A stretch of DNA of 64,000 nt from contig JACTVC010000002.1 of assembly GCA_018417955.1 (NCBI GenBank), positions 3,472,001 through 3,536,000 of the forward strand, read 5' to 3'. A model generated the notes under the pieces. It did no database searches and had not been told where the DNA came from. It saw only the letters and a program-made list of their open reading frames with translations. Source of the stretch: Laccaria trichodermophora. Its lineage: Eukaryota > Basidiomycota > Agaricomycetes > Agaricales > Hydnangiaceae. Of this stretch, positions 11,310 to 21,978 are shown piece after piece (position 1 is the first letter of the stretch; every line of letters starts with the position of its first letter). A program made the translations under genes and the position numbers.

Positions 11310-12429
11310 CTACCCTGCATATCTTCGCTTGTACTCTGCTGGAGTCTCAGCCGACTTCCCGTGCTTCCAAATCCCTCGCCTTGCGGCCCTTTCCAAAATG
11401 ATGAGCAAAAGGCTATTTATAATTTTAGTCACAAACTTGGCTTCAGCTTCAATGCGAATATATTCGTCTTTCCTCCCTTTTGCATATTCAGCGCCAGCCT
11501 GTAATGATGACAGAAGATTTAGACTTCATTCAACTTGGCACTTGAAAGCTCACCTGCTCATATATAGTGCCCCACCCCGCCTTTAACAGTTCCAGGGACA
11601 CATTCCTCCCCCGAAAGAGTGAACCAGGAAGTATTCGAGGACGGAGGTGGACATGTGCAACCTTGGTTAGGTTGAAAATCAAGCCCGAGACCGTGATAGA
11701 GGCTACTCACGATACGCGAATACTGATCGCGTCGAATTAGCTGACAATAGACCTTTTTGCCTAGAAGTGTCTCCCGCAGCCATGCTAAACTCTCAGTAGC
11801 ATATGGCTGGGCTGGTTTACCAAAATGGGCTGCCTGAAGGATGTAAGTCCATCCGCAGAGATTCTTCGGAAGTAGGACGCGCACCTCCGGGGCATCAACT
11901 CCCGCCAAACGAATATGAAGGGTTTGGTCCTTTAAATCTGCACAAGGAGTTGGATCAATCAAGTACTTTGCCTTCTGACTCTGCTCTAACCTTTTGATAG
12001 ACTGGGTATCCTCCTGAACTTGAACGGCCAGGTATAACCACCCAGGGCGGGCGTGTGGTATAATCGAAAATTATCAGCATCTCCTACACTTTATGGGGGT
12101 AATGGCGGCTTAAGGGGACGTGGCTCTAAGGGGAAACAAGCTGGATAGACTCACGAAGTCACAACGCCCTTAATCCAACTATTCCTACCAAGGAAGTCGG
12201 GCGTAATCCATTCGCCATTCTTCAGACGCCTCCCGTAGCGTACATGGAACGTTGTGATGAATACTGCTGTTACTGCACCAGTCGCAAACGATGCAAGGGC
12301 AATGGCAGATGTAGGTAACGAGTCTAAACGCGTCTTTAAATCTTGGAAAAGGTCATTATTGGGGTCTTTGTCGTGGTTGGTGCTGTTCTTGTCGCGGTTG
12401 AGATCGTTTATCCCTGGGAGCCATACCAT
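11310..12429 (-). CDS. LCL3: LCL3, mitochondrial SNase-like endonuclease
   Basis: A gene with about six exons for a staphylococcal-nuclease-fold protein. Exon 1 starts at ATG 12429 (MVWLPG), has a hydrophobic membrane segment ([18 protein letters not shown]) and then [10 protein letters not shown]. Later exons give [39 protein letters not shown], a [11 protein letters not shown] segment with the SNase arginine, then [27 protein letters not shown] and [12 protein letters not shown] before TAG at 11310-11312. The order matches fungal LCL3, a mitochondrial membrane nuclease of uncertain physiological role. The frame is open upstream of 12429 but has only weaker starts and would run into the divergent neighbour, so 12429 is preferred. 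It is transcribed head-to-head with TAH18. Confidence 0.88.
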
Positions 12430-12532
12430 TTCAGACGCGAATTGTGGACGGGTATACTTGTCAATGTAAGGTGTGATGTGATACTTATTTGGCTTTGCCA
12501 CCATAACTTTGATTTTGTTATCTGATAAATGT
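12430..12532. promoter_or_regulatory. Short divergent promoter between LCL3 and TAH18
   Basis: Only 103 bp separate the two start codons (12429 on minus, 12533 on plus). Both transcripts must therefore start in this stretch or within each other's 5' end. No specific factor site is named. Confidence 0.55.
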
Positions 12533-14749
12533 ATGGAGTCCCACAGTGGTGACTTCGATGATTCGCGGAAACTCCTCATCCTCTTCGCCACTGAAACAGG
12601 CAACGCACAAGATTGCGCAGATTACATAGCACGACAATGTCGACGAATTGCATTCAACTGTCGCGTCGTGAGCATGGACGCCTATCCACCAGTAAGCCAG
12701 GTTCATGCCTATCATTTACCTTTTGTCGATCCCGGTTTTTAGCACGATCTCATCTCGGAGGACCTTGTGGTATTTGTGGCATCTACAACCGGATCTGGTG
12801 TAGAGCCACGCTCAATGACAGAACTGTGGACCATGCTACTTCGCTCCGAACTCCCTAATGACTTATTTGAAGATCTTCCGTTCGCCGTCTTTGGTCTGGG
12901 CGACACCTCGTACGAGAAATTTTGTTGGGCTGCAAAAAAGCTTTCAAGAAGGATGGAAAATCTGGGAGGGTTTGAGATATGCGAGAGAGGTGATGGCGAT
13001 GAACAACATCGCTTTGGGTGAGCCCACCCCTTCGTTGCTCAGTCACTTAAATAATTGACAAATCGCCAGGATCGATGAGGTTCTGCACCCTTGGACAGAG
13101 AAGCTGTTGAAAGCGTTACTAGAGTTGTTCCCACTGCCAGCAGGTGCTAAGGTGGGTTCCGGAGATGTCGTCCCGCCGCCTCGAGTCATAATTCGGCATG
13201 AACCCATGTACAATGACGAACAAGTCACAGATCCGTTGGACGAAGATGAAAAGTACCACACCGTCACCGTGAGGATAAATGATAGGATAACTGCTGCAGA
13301 CTGGTATCAAGACGTTCGACACATAGAGCTGGACCTCGGGGACGAGAGCCTAGTGTAAGTTCCAAAAACCTGATGCCCTAACCTCTTTTGACTTGATTTG
13401 TGTAAGGTACAATCCGGGAGATGTAGCTATCATACACCCAATTTCCTCGAATCTAGAGGTAGAATCCTTTCTCACCATGATGGGCTGGGGGAACATAGCC
13501 GACCAGGGCATTACTATCGAAAGGAGCCAGCTTGACCAATCCCTGCCAGACCACCTCCCCTCAAGATCGACTTTACGTACAATATTTACGCGGTATCTAG
13601 ATTTCAATGCGGTTCCTAGGCGATCTTTTTTCCGATATATTCGTCATTTTACTACGGACGACGCGGAAGGGGAAAAACTGGATGAATTTCTATCTCTGGA
13701 GGGCGCGGTTGGTAGATTTCCTTCTCATTGATGCGCTCTCCAGCTTTATTTAAGAATCACCTTTAGGATGACCTATACGACTACTGTCATCGCGTGCGAA
13801 GGACGATTCAAGAAATCCTTGCTGAATTCCGCCATGTTCGAATTCCCCAGGATTATATCTTCGATGTTTTTCCTCCTTTACGGCCGCGCCACTTTTCAAT
13901 CGCAAGTTCAATCAAAGTAGGGTTTCCACTCCCCCAGACGATACGAGGCTCAGATGGTTTGGCCGTAGAGACATCCAAAACAACTCCATCTTTGCGTCGC
14001 CATTGTAAAATATAGAACCAAACTCAAGATGCCACGAAGGGGGGTTTGCACCTCTTATCTATCTTCACTACAACCAGGTATAAATTACATTACAAACCAG
14101 GTTTTAGCTGATCTATCGAGAAAAAAAGGCGAATCCCTTAGAATTGGGATTCTTCAGGGGTTGATCAAACTTCCGCCAGACCATAAAACGCCAATCATCT
14201 GTGTCGCGCCAGGGACCGGTCTTGCGCCCATGAGATCCGTTATCGAGGAGCGTATACACCATGGATCACAATGTAAGTCCCAAGACACTTTTTTATCTTC
14301 AAATATCCTAATGTCTTCCCCGAAGCCAACACATTATACTTTGGGTGCCGTTCAGCTACTCAGGATCAGCACTATGGCACGGAATGGACTTCATACGCTT
14401 CGAGTCGTGATATAGTGTATCGGACCGCATTTTCACGCGACCAGCCAGAGGGAACTAAACGGATTTATGTACAAGACAGAATCCGCGAGGATGCAGAGCG
14501 CATATGGAGGATCATTGGCGAGGAAAAGGGGTGGGTGTATATCTCTGGGTAAGATTTTGATTATTCCCCTTCGTTTCCAGATTTTTGAGGTGTGACTGTG
14601 TCAGGTCTTCCAACAAGATGCCGCTGGCTGTTAAAGAGGCAATCGCATATTCCATTGAGCTACACGGGGGGTACTCCTCGGAGGAAGCAAAACACTATGT
14701 CGACGCTATGGTGAAGGATGGAAGGCTCATAGAAGAGTGCTGGAGCTGA
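12533..14749 (+). CDS. TAH18: TAH18/NDOR1, NADPH-dependent diflavin oxidoreductase
   Basis: Passes electrons from NADPH through FAD and FMN to DRE2 for cytosolic iron-sulfur cluster assembly. From ATG 12533 the spliced product has a flavodoxin domain ([35 protein letters not shown]), an FAD domain (RHFSIASS, then RRGVCTSYL) and an NADPH domain ([29 protein letters not shown]), ending in EECWS, the family's terminal signature with an aromatic residue near the flavin. Introns include about 12691-12741, 13019-13069, 13355-13407, about 13917-13973 (GTAGGG to CCGTAG), 14082-14111 region, 14274-14325 and 14549-14605. All joins keep frame. Length of about 600 residues is normal for the family. It shares a divergent promoter with LCL3. 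Confidence 0.93.
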
Positions 14750-15442
14750 CTTGAGAAGCCATAAAAAGTCGAGAGAGCATACTCTACCTCTGGGTGAGTA
14801 TCAATTATAATGAATAGCGGCAAAAATGTGCATACGATCCTCAGCTCTGATTCATTTCTAGATTCACCTTTACTCGAGACCAAACCACCCCTCTGCTTGT
14901 TCTGATTCACCGACGAGTCACTCCGTTTTGTGGTCGACAAGGAGATTTCGAACTCTGCCGAGTATATCTACAAGAACAGGGACTTGTCGAGGATAAGATT
15001 GAAGGGGGAGCAGCTTAGGGAGATGCCTGTGTGGGATCCTGTAACATCAGGGTTAGAAATTCAAGTATCTGGCTTCGGCAAAAATTGCTGCGTTGTCGTT
15101 GAAAAAGCTGTTGATTTTTTTTTCACAAAGAAAACATAAGCCGAAAGGCCTTAAAATAACTTGCAACTGAGAGCCAAGGATAGGATGGAAGGCAAATAAA
15201 TAGATTCAATCAAACATGTCTACATTTATGTGAACGAAGGGCACAAAAAGTCCAGCAATACATACCCCAACCGGTAACACAACAACAGGAATGGGAGAGT
15301 GGAAGAGTCCGAGTCCGGGGGGCTAAGCAGGGACGACGAGGTTGAGCAAATACTAGGTAAGTTAAGGATGGTACAAGTGAGTGAGAATGAGTGGCAAGAT
15401 CGAGGAGATGACTTCTGTTTCGTTTTTGTTCTTCTTCTACGT
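14750..15442. other. Convergent 3' region of TAH18 and RHB1, possible relic frame
   Basis: Both flanking genes end here. A 70-codon plus-strand frame at 14930-15139 has ordinary amino-acid composition (VVDKEISNSAEYIYKNRDL and onward) but no start, splice partner or family that I recognise. It could be a fragment of an old gene. The rest looks like 3' UTR sequence. Confidence 0.35.
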
Positions 15443-16275
15443 CTACATCACAATACAAGACTTGGCTTGGGGCTCTGCTTGGCTTGGGGCTGTTCGCTTC
15501 TCTATCTCCTGTAGGCAGAGCTCGAACACTTTGCCTGTAATCAACGGTACTCAGCACCAGCAGAACGAGGCAAGGATTTATGTCGGTACTTACTAACGTT
15601 CGTGCCATCCTTTGCACTGGTTTCCACCCAGGCACATTTGTTCTCCTTCGCCAGCTTCTCCCCCTCTGAAGGGTCAACTTGGCGACTACTGCGATAAGAA
15701 CAAAGTATGAGCGTGGCGTCAGAGAACGCAAATGGCGACAGCACCTTTGACTGAGATCGCACTTCGATCCAACAATGACACAAGGGATGTCGCTTACGCC
15801 ACAAAAGTCCACGATCTTATCATACACGATTTGTATCATGCTGAACGAGTTCCTGGATGCGATAGAGTAGACTAGTACGTAGCCGTGTATCCCTATTGCA
15901 TATTGTGAGTTGATCGGAGAGTACTCGTCCTACGGAAGCACATGAACAATATTCTTTTGGCAGTGAAAGCAGAGGCTCACCTGTCCAGCCGTGTCGATGA
16001 TGTGGCAATCATATTCAACCCCTTTGTACACAACGCTCTTCGCAAACGTCGATTCGATGGTGGGGTAATACTGGTCCACGAAGTGGTTCTAGAATACGAT
16101 GAGCATCGTGTAAGGGATACGGTGTGGCGGGTATCTACCTCAATAAACTGCTTCACCAACGACGATTTGCCTGGCTCACATTGAGCGCAGGACAACACTC
16201 TGACGTTGAAGTTGGCTTACCGACCGAACGCGAGCCCAGAACAGCAATCTTGCGTTTCTTCAGCGATGAGGCCAT
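15443..16275 (-). CDS. RHB1: Rheb-type small GTPase
   Basis: Ras-family GTPase, in fungi and animals the activator of TOR complex 1 and the target of the TSC complex. Exons from ATG 16275 encode MASSLKKRKIAVLGSRSVGK and SSLVKQF. The Arg at the second position of the P-loop core, where Ras has Gly12, is typical of Rheb. Next come the effector region YYPTIE, the G3 motif DTAGQDEYSP, the G4 motif GSKCDL and the G5 motif ETSAKD. The protein ends CIVM, a CAAX box for farnesylation and endomembrane attachment. It has about five introns, the first (GTAAGC) inside the P-loop. Length of about 185 residues matches the family. The stop is at 15443-15445. Confidence 0.95.
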
Positions 16276-16382
16276 TGAAGACAGAGAGGAGAGACAATCA
16301 TAACCAAACATCTAAGCTATATAAAGTACATACATTCATTAGTACTTACGTCCAACTCTAAGATCCCTCTCTATCATACATT

Positions 16383-18919
16383 TTAATCGTGAAACTCAAG
16401 ACAATTGCTGCACATCCCCTTGGGCTTGAAGGGATTTTGTCTAAACTTCCCACAACCCGAATCCTCGGACGCACTCTCAAATGGCGACGTATCGTAACCG
16501 TGACCGCTTATTGAAGACGCCGTTGACGTTGTCGTTACTGACGTTTTGCTCGCGAAAGGGGGAGGTAATCGACGCTCGGGAATCGGGGGGCCTACAGATG
16601 ACACTGCATTCGTCGTGTGTCTCCGTGGTGGGGGTGGTGGTGGCGCCTTCTTTATATTAGGCGCCTGAGTGACGTTGAACAAGGTTCTCCCAGATGTTGT
16701 ATCAGGAGGCGCCTCCGATATCGAGCGGTTGATAAGAGGTTGCTGTGCTGTATCCAGGGAATGTAGGATGCTCTTTGATTTTGGCTTGGGTGCGTAGTAG
16801 TCTTCGTCCTCCAACACAGTTGGAGCCTGCGTCTGCTGCGGGGCAGGAGGGGGCTTATCGAATTGAGGCGGCTGTTCTTCCTCTTCAGCCTGGCTGCTCG
16901 TGACGCTCAACGCGTCGTTAAAGCCACCATAAAATGGGCTCCGCTGGGCCATCATTGGTTGAACTCCAAATTCGTCATCCATGTCGCTGGGGTACTCCTC
17001 CTCACCGCCGGAGCCAGGCCCAAAAGCACTGGACAGAACAAGCAGACTGAGTCCATTGTTATTCTTGCTGGTTATTGTCGCTGCACGCTGTGCTGCAGAC
17101 GCAGAATTCGAGAGTGGCTCGACATAGGTTGTTGGGAACAACCCACTTCGGCCCTCTAACTCACCTAGCCACCAATCGTCCAAAACTTCATTGAGCACCA
17201 AAATTTCACTCCCAGCTTTGAAGCTCAACTCGTCCGAACTACCCGAAAAGTCGTACAGCGCCCTCACCACCTTTCTGTCCTGCGTCGATGGTGGCCTTAA
17301 GATCCGTGGGGTAACCTTTGGCGAAACACTGGGTACGTTCTCAATCGATTTGTTCCTTGACGGTGGTCGTAGACCAAGAGAGTGAAAACTGCTTGACTTT
17401 CTCAATGATGAGCTTTCCCCAAGAGATCCAGTGGAGGGTTCGTCGTCGCCCAAAGCCGAAAAAGCCTCTGTGTCTTTGCTCTTCTTGCCTCTGCTTGTGA
17501 CACTCTCAACGGCACTCGACGCCCACCCGGCCATACTCATCCGTCTGTTTTTCTCTTTTGCCTTGTCTGCAGAGGAGTCGGGCTTGGCAGAATCCTTCTG
17601 AAGGTCAGGGGTCATCATCGTCGACGCGGCGGTACTGTTGGTCCTCTTCCTCGACAGACGGGATGCGGGCCTGGAATTGGATGGTGTCTTGCTCGTCGTC
17701 GAGCCTGATCGCCGACGTTTTCCGTATTGTTCATCGTCAGATGATAAATCGGGGGACACCTTGACTGATTGGCGGTTCAATCGTGATAGCGAGGGATTGA
17801 TATCCCGAACTGAACGGGACGGCCGAAGGTATGAAGTAGAGATCCTAGGTGTAGTGAGATTAAGGTGGCAACAGGATGTTACAAAGCTGACTTTTCTGGC
17901 CATTCAGATTTCACCTCCCGGAGTACGTCGAAGTATTGCTGCACAAAGTTGATTTCCAGATCAAGGAACGAGCCCAGATCTTTGAGTTGGCTAGACTCGT
18001 TTTCCTGGATCGCGTGCATGTGCGCACGGAGATCTTCTGCGGTTTCTTCACTAGAGTAGACATGAGTAAGGGAATAGACATAAATCCAGTACGCACTAGC
18101 GTTGTTTGGCTCTGTCCATTTCATCCTCTGCTTCCCTCTTCTCCTTCTCTTTCCTATTGTGCTTGGACACCTTCTCGAGCTTGGAAACAGCAGCATCATA
18201 GCTCAACCTATGAAACGACCCGTAAATTTCCTCTCGCCAACATCATCAGCACACACACTGACCTCCGACTATCAAGTTTCTTCCTGAGAACTTCATATTC
18301 CTTGATCTCCTCTTTAAACCTCTCTATTGATGCCAAAAACGTGTCTTTGAAAGTTAGTGCAAACGCTTCTTGCAATGTAGCCACTTTACAATGGGCCCGG
18401 CCCAATTTAACAAGAGACGCGCCTACCCAGGCAACGCGTCAGCCGGGCTGCTATACGCAAAAAGGTTGACGCTTACCATAGGGCGACTCCTCCCCAAAAT
18501 CCTCCCCATGAAGAATCATTATAATGCCCAATGTGTCGACCGGAAGCAGCTTCTCTGCCTCCCCAAGGGCTTCGTTGGCTTTCTTCTTCGATAAATAGTG
18601 GTGATATGCTTCCGAAGCCACAGTTAGCCTAGGTAGTCAAATGCTTTGAGTAAAGCTACCCCATGACGGAAAGAGAAAAGGCACCTATGCATACCGTCCT
18701 TGCGCAAAACAATATCCCTTTCCAGTTCACGGAACTCTTCGGTAACGGTGGTCTTCTCCTTCGCGGATATGACTTCTCCAGCCCACTGTATATGATATTA
18801 ATTAGTGACGCGATCAGCAAGCGTAAGCGAAGCGCAGACTTGACGAAATTTCCCTAGCTGTAGCAATATGAGAAGGGCGACGATGTTTGCAACGAGGAGC
18901 TCACCTGTTTACTGGCCAT
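16383..18919 (-). CDS. Endophilin-like BAR and SH3 domain protein
   Basis: About 800 residues in several exons from ATG 18919 (MASKQ, then an intron). The first third is an N-BAR domain: WAGEVISAKEKTTVTEEF, the segment GEDFGEESPYG, KDTFLASIERFKEEIKEYE, LRKKLDSRRLSYD and FLDLEINFVQQYFDVL. Spacing resembles endophilin A/B, which bind and curve membranes in endocytosis. A long Ser-rich linker follows, then one SH3 domain (VVRALYDFSGSSDELSFKAG, DDWWLGEL, GLFPTTYVE) that would bind proline-rich partners. The remainder is disordered with a proline run (PPPPPPRRHT) and ends with a cysteine pair motif (CGKF, NPFKPKG, CSNC), a possible small zinc knuckle seen at the end of related fungal proteins. The final large exon (about 17850-16383) joins through a GTCAGC donor. 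Confidence 0.88.
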
Positions 18920-19010
18920 TGTGTTCAAGTTAGTTACTATTCAACATTTACAACAATGGCGCGACAAAATGCTCTCCTGAGCGGGGAAAGCCGAGTCCCG
19001 AAATAGATTC

Positions 19011-20300
19011 GATCGATCATTAATATTATACATAGTCACATGATAGGTACAGTACGGTCACGTGGTAGGCACTTATGCCATGCCCTTTGCAGCCAATCGC
19101 ATGCCCTCCTGAATGGCAACAGCCTACAAAGAACATAAACCAAATAATTCTCCGAGAAATAATAATAAACGTACCTCTTCCACCCACGGCAGTTGGAAGA
19201 ACTCGCTCCTCTTGAGTTCTTCCTGCCTGATCGTCAGTCCTTCTGTTGGCCCACTGCCAATTATGTTCTCCAAATCTCGCGACTGAGATTCCAGCCACGT
19301 CTGAATGAACAGCGCTGGATCCTCCGCAAAAGATTGAAGAAATGTCCGCTTGACGTGTGAATTATGCAACGACTGAGCTAGCATGGCGCACTTCGAACAT
19401 GCATCAGATCAGACCCAGCGTCAATGAAATCACAAGTCCATACCTCCTCATCCAATTTCGACAGAGCCTGTGAGCTCTCCTTATTCGATTGCACCATAAC
19501 AGCCATTCGGCTCCTCAACGCCTTGTCCTCCATCTTCACTTCAACGTCGTATGCTGACGGCCTGTCTGGGGGCGGCAATGACGGATTCACCATATAATGC
19601 AGAATGATGGGGTCAGGAGCAACCAGGTATCAGTTGACGAGGTCTGGAATCTTTTGAAAAGGTATGGTATCCGTGCCGAATATCTTCACATGTCATCCTC
19701 ATCGGTGAGTGCGCAGGTACAAGTAGCAAGACAAACGCACCTGTCGAAGCTTGTCGTCCGCTCGAACCAGTCTCCTATCCACTTTATCTTGTAAACCTTG
19801 AAGCTTGATATAATTCCAGAACGTCTGAATAACACCTATCCTGCTATCTTCATTGATCCCCAGAATGTTACCTGTGCACACTCAATTACTATAGAACATC
19901 ATAGTGATGGAGAAACTTACCCAACTCTGGCACCACCTTGTACTGTTCTGGAAAATGCTCCAGATACATCACTACGCGAATCTTGGTTGGCTGGTCCCCC
20001 GTCCGTCGAATCGTGAAGCCGTCCATGGCAGGATGCTCTGGGCCACTGTCATCGAAAACTCTGAACTGCGCGTACAAAATAAAGGTAAAAAGACGCGTTC
20101 AGAGGGACGCCCATAGCAATTGTCATTCCAAGTCGAAACTCACCTCTAACACCCTTCCTTCAATCTTAAACGCCCAGGCTGGAATCCCCTCTCCCGTTTC
20201 AAAGTTTGCCAATGGAGTCTCGTCCGCTCCCCCACCTCCAGTCTGCCACAGTTGCCCAGAAACCGTATGACTGAGGAAGAGTCTCAACGTCCGCGTCGTC
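19011..20300. repeat. Left copy of a direct repeat carrying SNF12 sequence
   Basis: This segment matches 27064-28530 in the same orientation. Both copies begin at a GATCGATCATTAATATTATA string and lose similarity just after CGTCCGCGTCGTCT. Exon sequence is nearly identical: around 19461-19585 against 27487-27611 I count two differences in about 125 bases. The left copy is shorter because it lacks about 180 bp and 14 bp present in the right copy. Confidence 0.9.
19073..20300 (-). pseudogene. SNF12: Truncated, frameshifted copy of SNF12
   Basis: A decayed copy of the SWI/SNF subunit gene at 27103-28831. Three lesions are visible. First, the two 5'-most exons (through NPT) are absent: the copy starts at TTRTLRLFLSH near 20300. 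Second, the exon equivalent to 28144-28263 (VPNQRHRD to NIVE) is missing. Third, 14 bp corresponding to 28061-28074 are absent at 20034/20035, shifting frame after WPRA. Downstream exons remain open: MDGFTIRRTGDQP, the SWIB region (LGINEDSRIGVIQ, FWNYIKLQGLQDK), then DIP-type segments to GMRLAAKGMA and TAA at 19073-19075. An internal ATG (MDGF) could in principle make a SWIB fragment, but promoter and start context are lost. Confidence 0.85.
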
Positions 20301-20734
20301 TAGAACAAACAACCAACGGCGTAGGCGGGTACGCAGCAGGAAACGCAGGGTACCTCCTCCACTCTTCCGCATCTTTCAAATAGTAAGTTGTTCGTGGTAT
20401 TGAATCTTGCAATATCTTCCGATTTTTTTTTCCCTTTAGGACCGGATGGCAGAGGTGTTAGAGATGGTTTCAGGGGATTGTGGCGAAGAGTAAAACTCTA
20501 CGACAAACCGGACAAGGTATTTTGGACGTTTCTTGCATTGAACTGTTGTTGAGTTGAAATCAGGGCATTCCTTTTGACACCGATGATGCTATGTTTCATC
20601 CTCCGGCATCAGCAAGGCTGTCTCGATGTCGAAAGGCTAGTTGCCTGCGGATGCCATCCCTCCCACACCTCCCCTAGTCAGTCATTGAGAAGATGTCATT
20701 TCGGTATTCCTGACATTCCGTCTTAGAATCCTCT

Positions 20735-21545
20735 ACGCAAACGGCGATCATACCACCGGAAGAAGATATGCATCGGCTGCTGGAAGACTGAAAAATTGGT
20801 CAAGGGAATGCTGCCCTGCTGGCCGAAGCTCTAATGGTATGCGAGCCTCAAGATTTGAAGAAAAGGGGCAGTGTTATACCAGTGCGTTTCGTCCTCCGCT
20901 TCTTGCCTGATTTCTGACGCATCCTCATCAGGAATTCTACGGAAAATCCCAATCCTCTCAAGAGCTTATCTTTGCTCAAATCAAAGGGCTTCTGCCGGCG
21001 CTAGGCTTTCGAAGGATCAAGAACGTCAAGCCATGAAGCGTACTTTCTCGACCAAGTCGAATAAGCCTCATCATAACGGCAATGATTTGCCGATTGAGCT
21101 GACAATGAAGAAGTTTCTTGCGGCGCTGCTTCAAGCGAATGCAGAGTTGGTAGAGGCTCTGAAGCAATACGAAGACCTCGAAAAGGTTGCTATGGAACGA
21201 AAGCCTGAAAGCTGTAGCCGTAAGGAGGCTCAAATGAATCGAAGGGTGAGCAGGGTCTCGTAGGTCTTTTACTGACAGCCCTGTGGAATTGGAGCAAGAA
21301 AATAGCGTCGACGAGTCTGTTGGCGGTTCGACGTCTCGGAGCCCCTTCTCATCACCACCATCTTCGGGTTCAACTCACCAATGGGTCCTTGCACAACCTC
21401 GACCTCATCTCACCCGCAGAGAATGGTTTTGAGCCAACCCATACGCTCGCTCCACCCCCGCTAGCGCCACATGGACCTCGATCGGCTGGTCAGTTCTCTG
21501 GTCAGTTCCGAACACCCTCTCCAGGGACACTCATTCTAGAGCCTT
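20735..21545 (+). pseudogene. Relic of an LSB5-like GAT-domain gene
   Basis: Reading across frames gives, in order, PPEEDMHRLLED, KIGQGNAALLAEALM, EFYGKSQSSQELIFAQI, ASAGARLSKDQE, LLQANAELVEALKQYEDLEKV, SRKEAQMNRR and LAPPPLAPHGPR. This matches the middle and C-terminal part of fungal LSB5-like proteins (VHS/GAT domains, endocytic actin regulation). Lesions: an in-frame TGA between RLLED and KIGQG, a one-base frameshift after FAQI, and another frame change before LAPPP. The N-terminal VHS half is not recognisable upstream. Family assignment is from remembered motif order; function is surely lost. Confidence 0.6.
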
Positions 21546-21589
21546 GCATAGCAACTAACGGATATGACCACCATCTGCATGAAGACGTG

Positions 21590-21862
21590 AATTCACTATA
21601 TCGCCAGTGCCACTATTCACCAACAGGAAGATATCCTATCACCATCACTACCAATGGGAATCATCAGGTTCGCACGAAGCACATCGACATATGCTATCAT
21701 TTTATCCGCTTCGTCATCGATAACGGTCTTCTCAAGCTTGCCTATTGCCCCATGGACGATATGACCGTCCATATCCTCACTCAAGGAAGCCCTTCTGAGC
21801 CCAAAGGCAAAACACGCTACAGCGGCACTGGACTTTACTTCAAATTGAGTGGAATAAGGTAA
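21590..21862 (+). mobile_element. Relic of a Ty1/copia retrotransposon RNase H end
   Basis: An open frame here reads HLHEDVNSLYRQC, then RTKHIDICYHFIRFVIDNG, then LAYCPMDDMTVHILTQGSP. The string RTKHIDxxYHFIR followed by YCPxDxMxxxILT is the conserved C-terminal RNase H signature of Ty1/copia polyproteins. Only this last 60-90 residue part is visible. No long terminal repeats, integrase or reverse transcriptase were found nearby, so it is a fragment. It is fused in frame with the LSB5-like relic just upstream, which suggests the two were joined by insertion or deletion. Confidence 0.6.
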
Positions 21863-21978
21863 GGACATTTCAAAGGTGCAAGTATTCGTTAATTAAATAT
21901 TGTAAATTTACAATACCGATTGTATGGGGGACCGTATGAAGCTTGAAAAAAGAACAAAACTTGAACCGGTCTTCAGTA

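Noticed and set aside
15210..15839. Long minus-strand open frame of 209 codons
   Set aside because: It reads through exons and introns of the Rheb gene in mixed frames; the spliced Rheb model explains the sequence with all G motifs.
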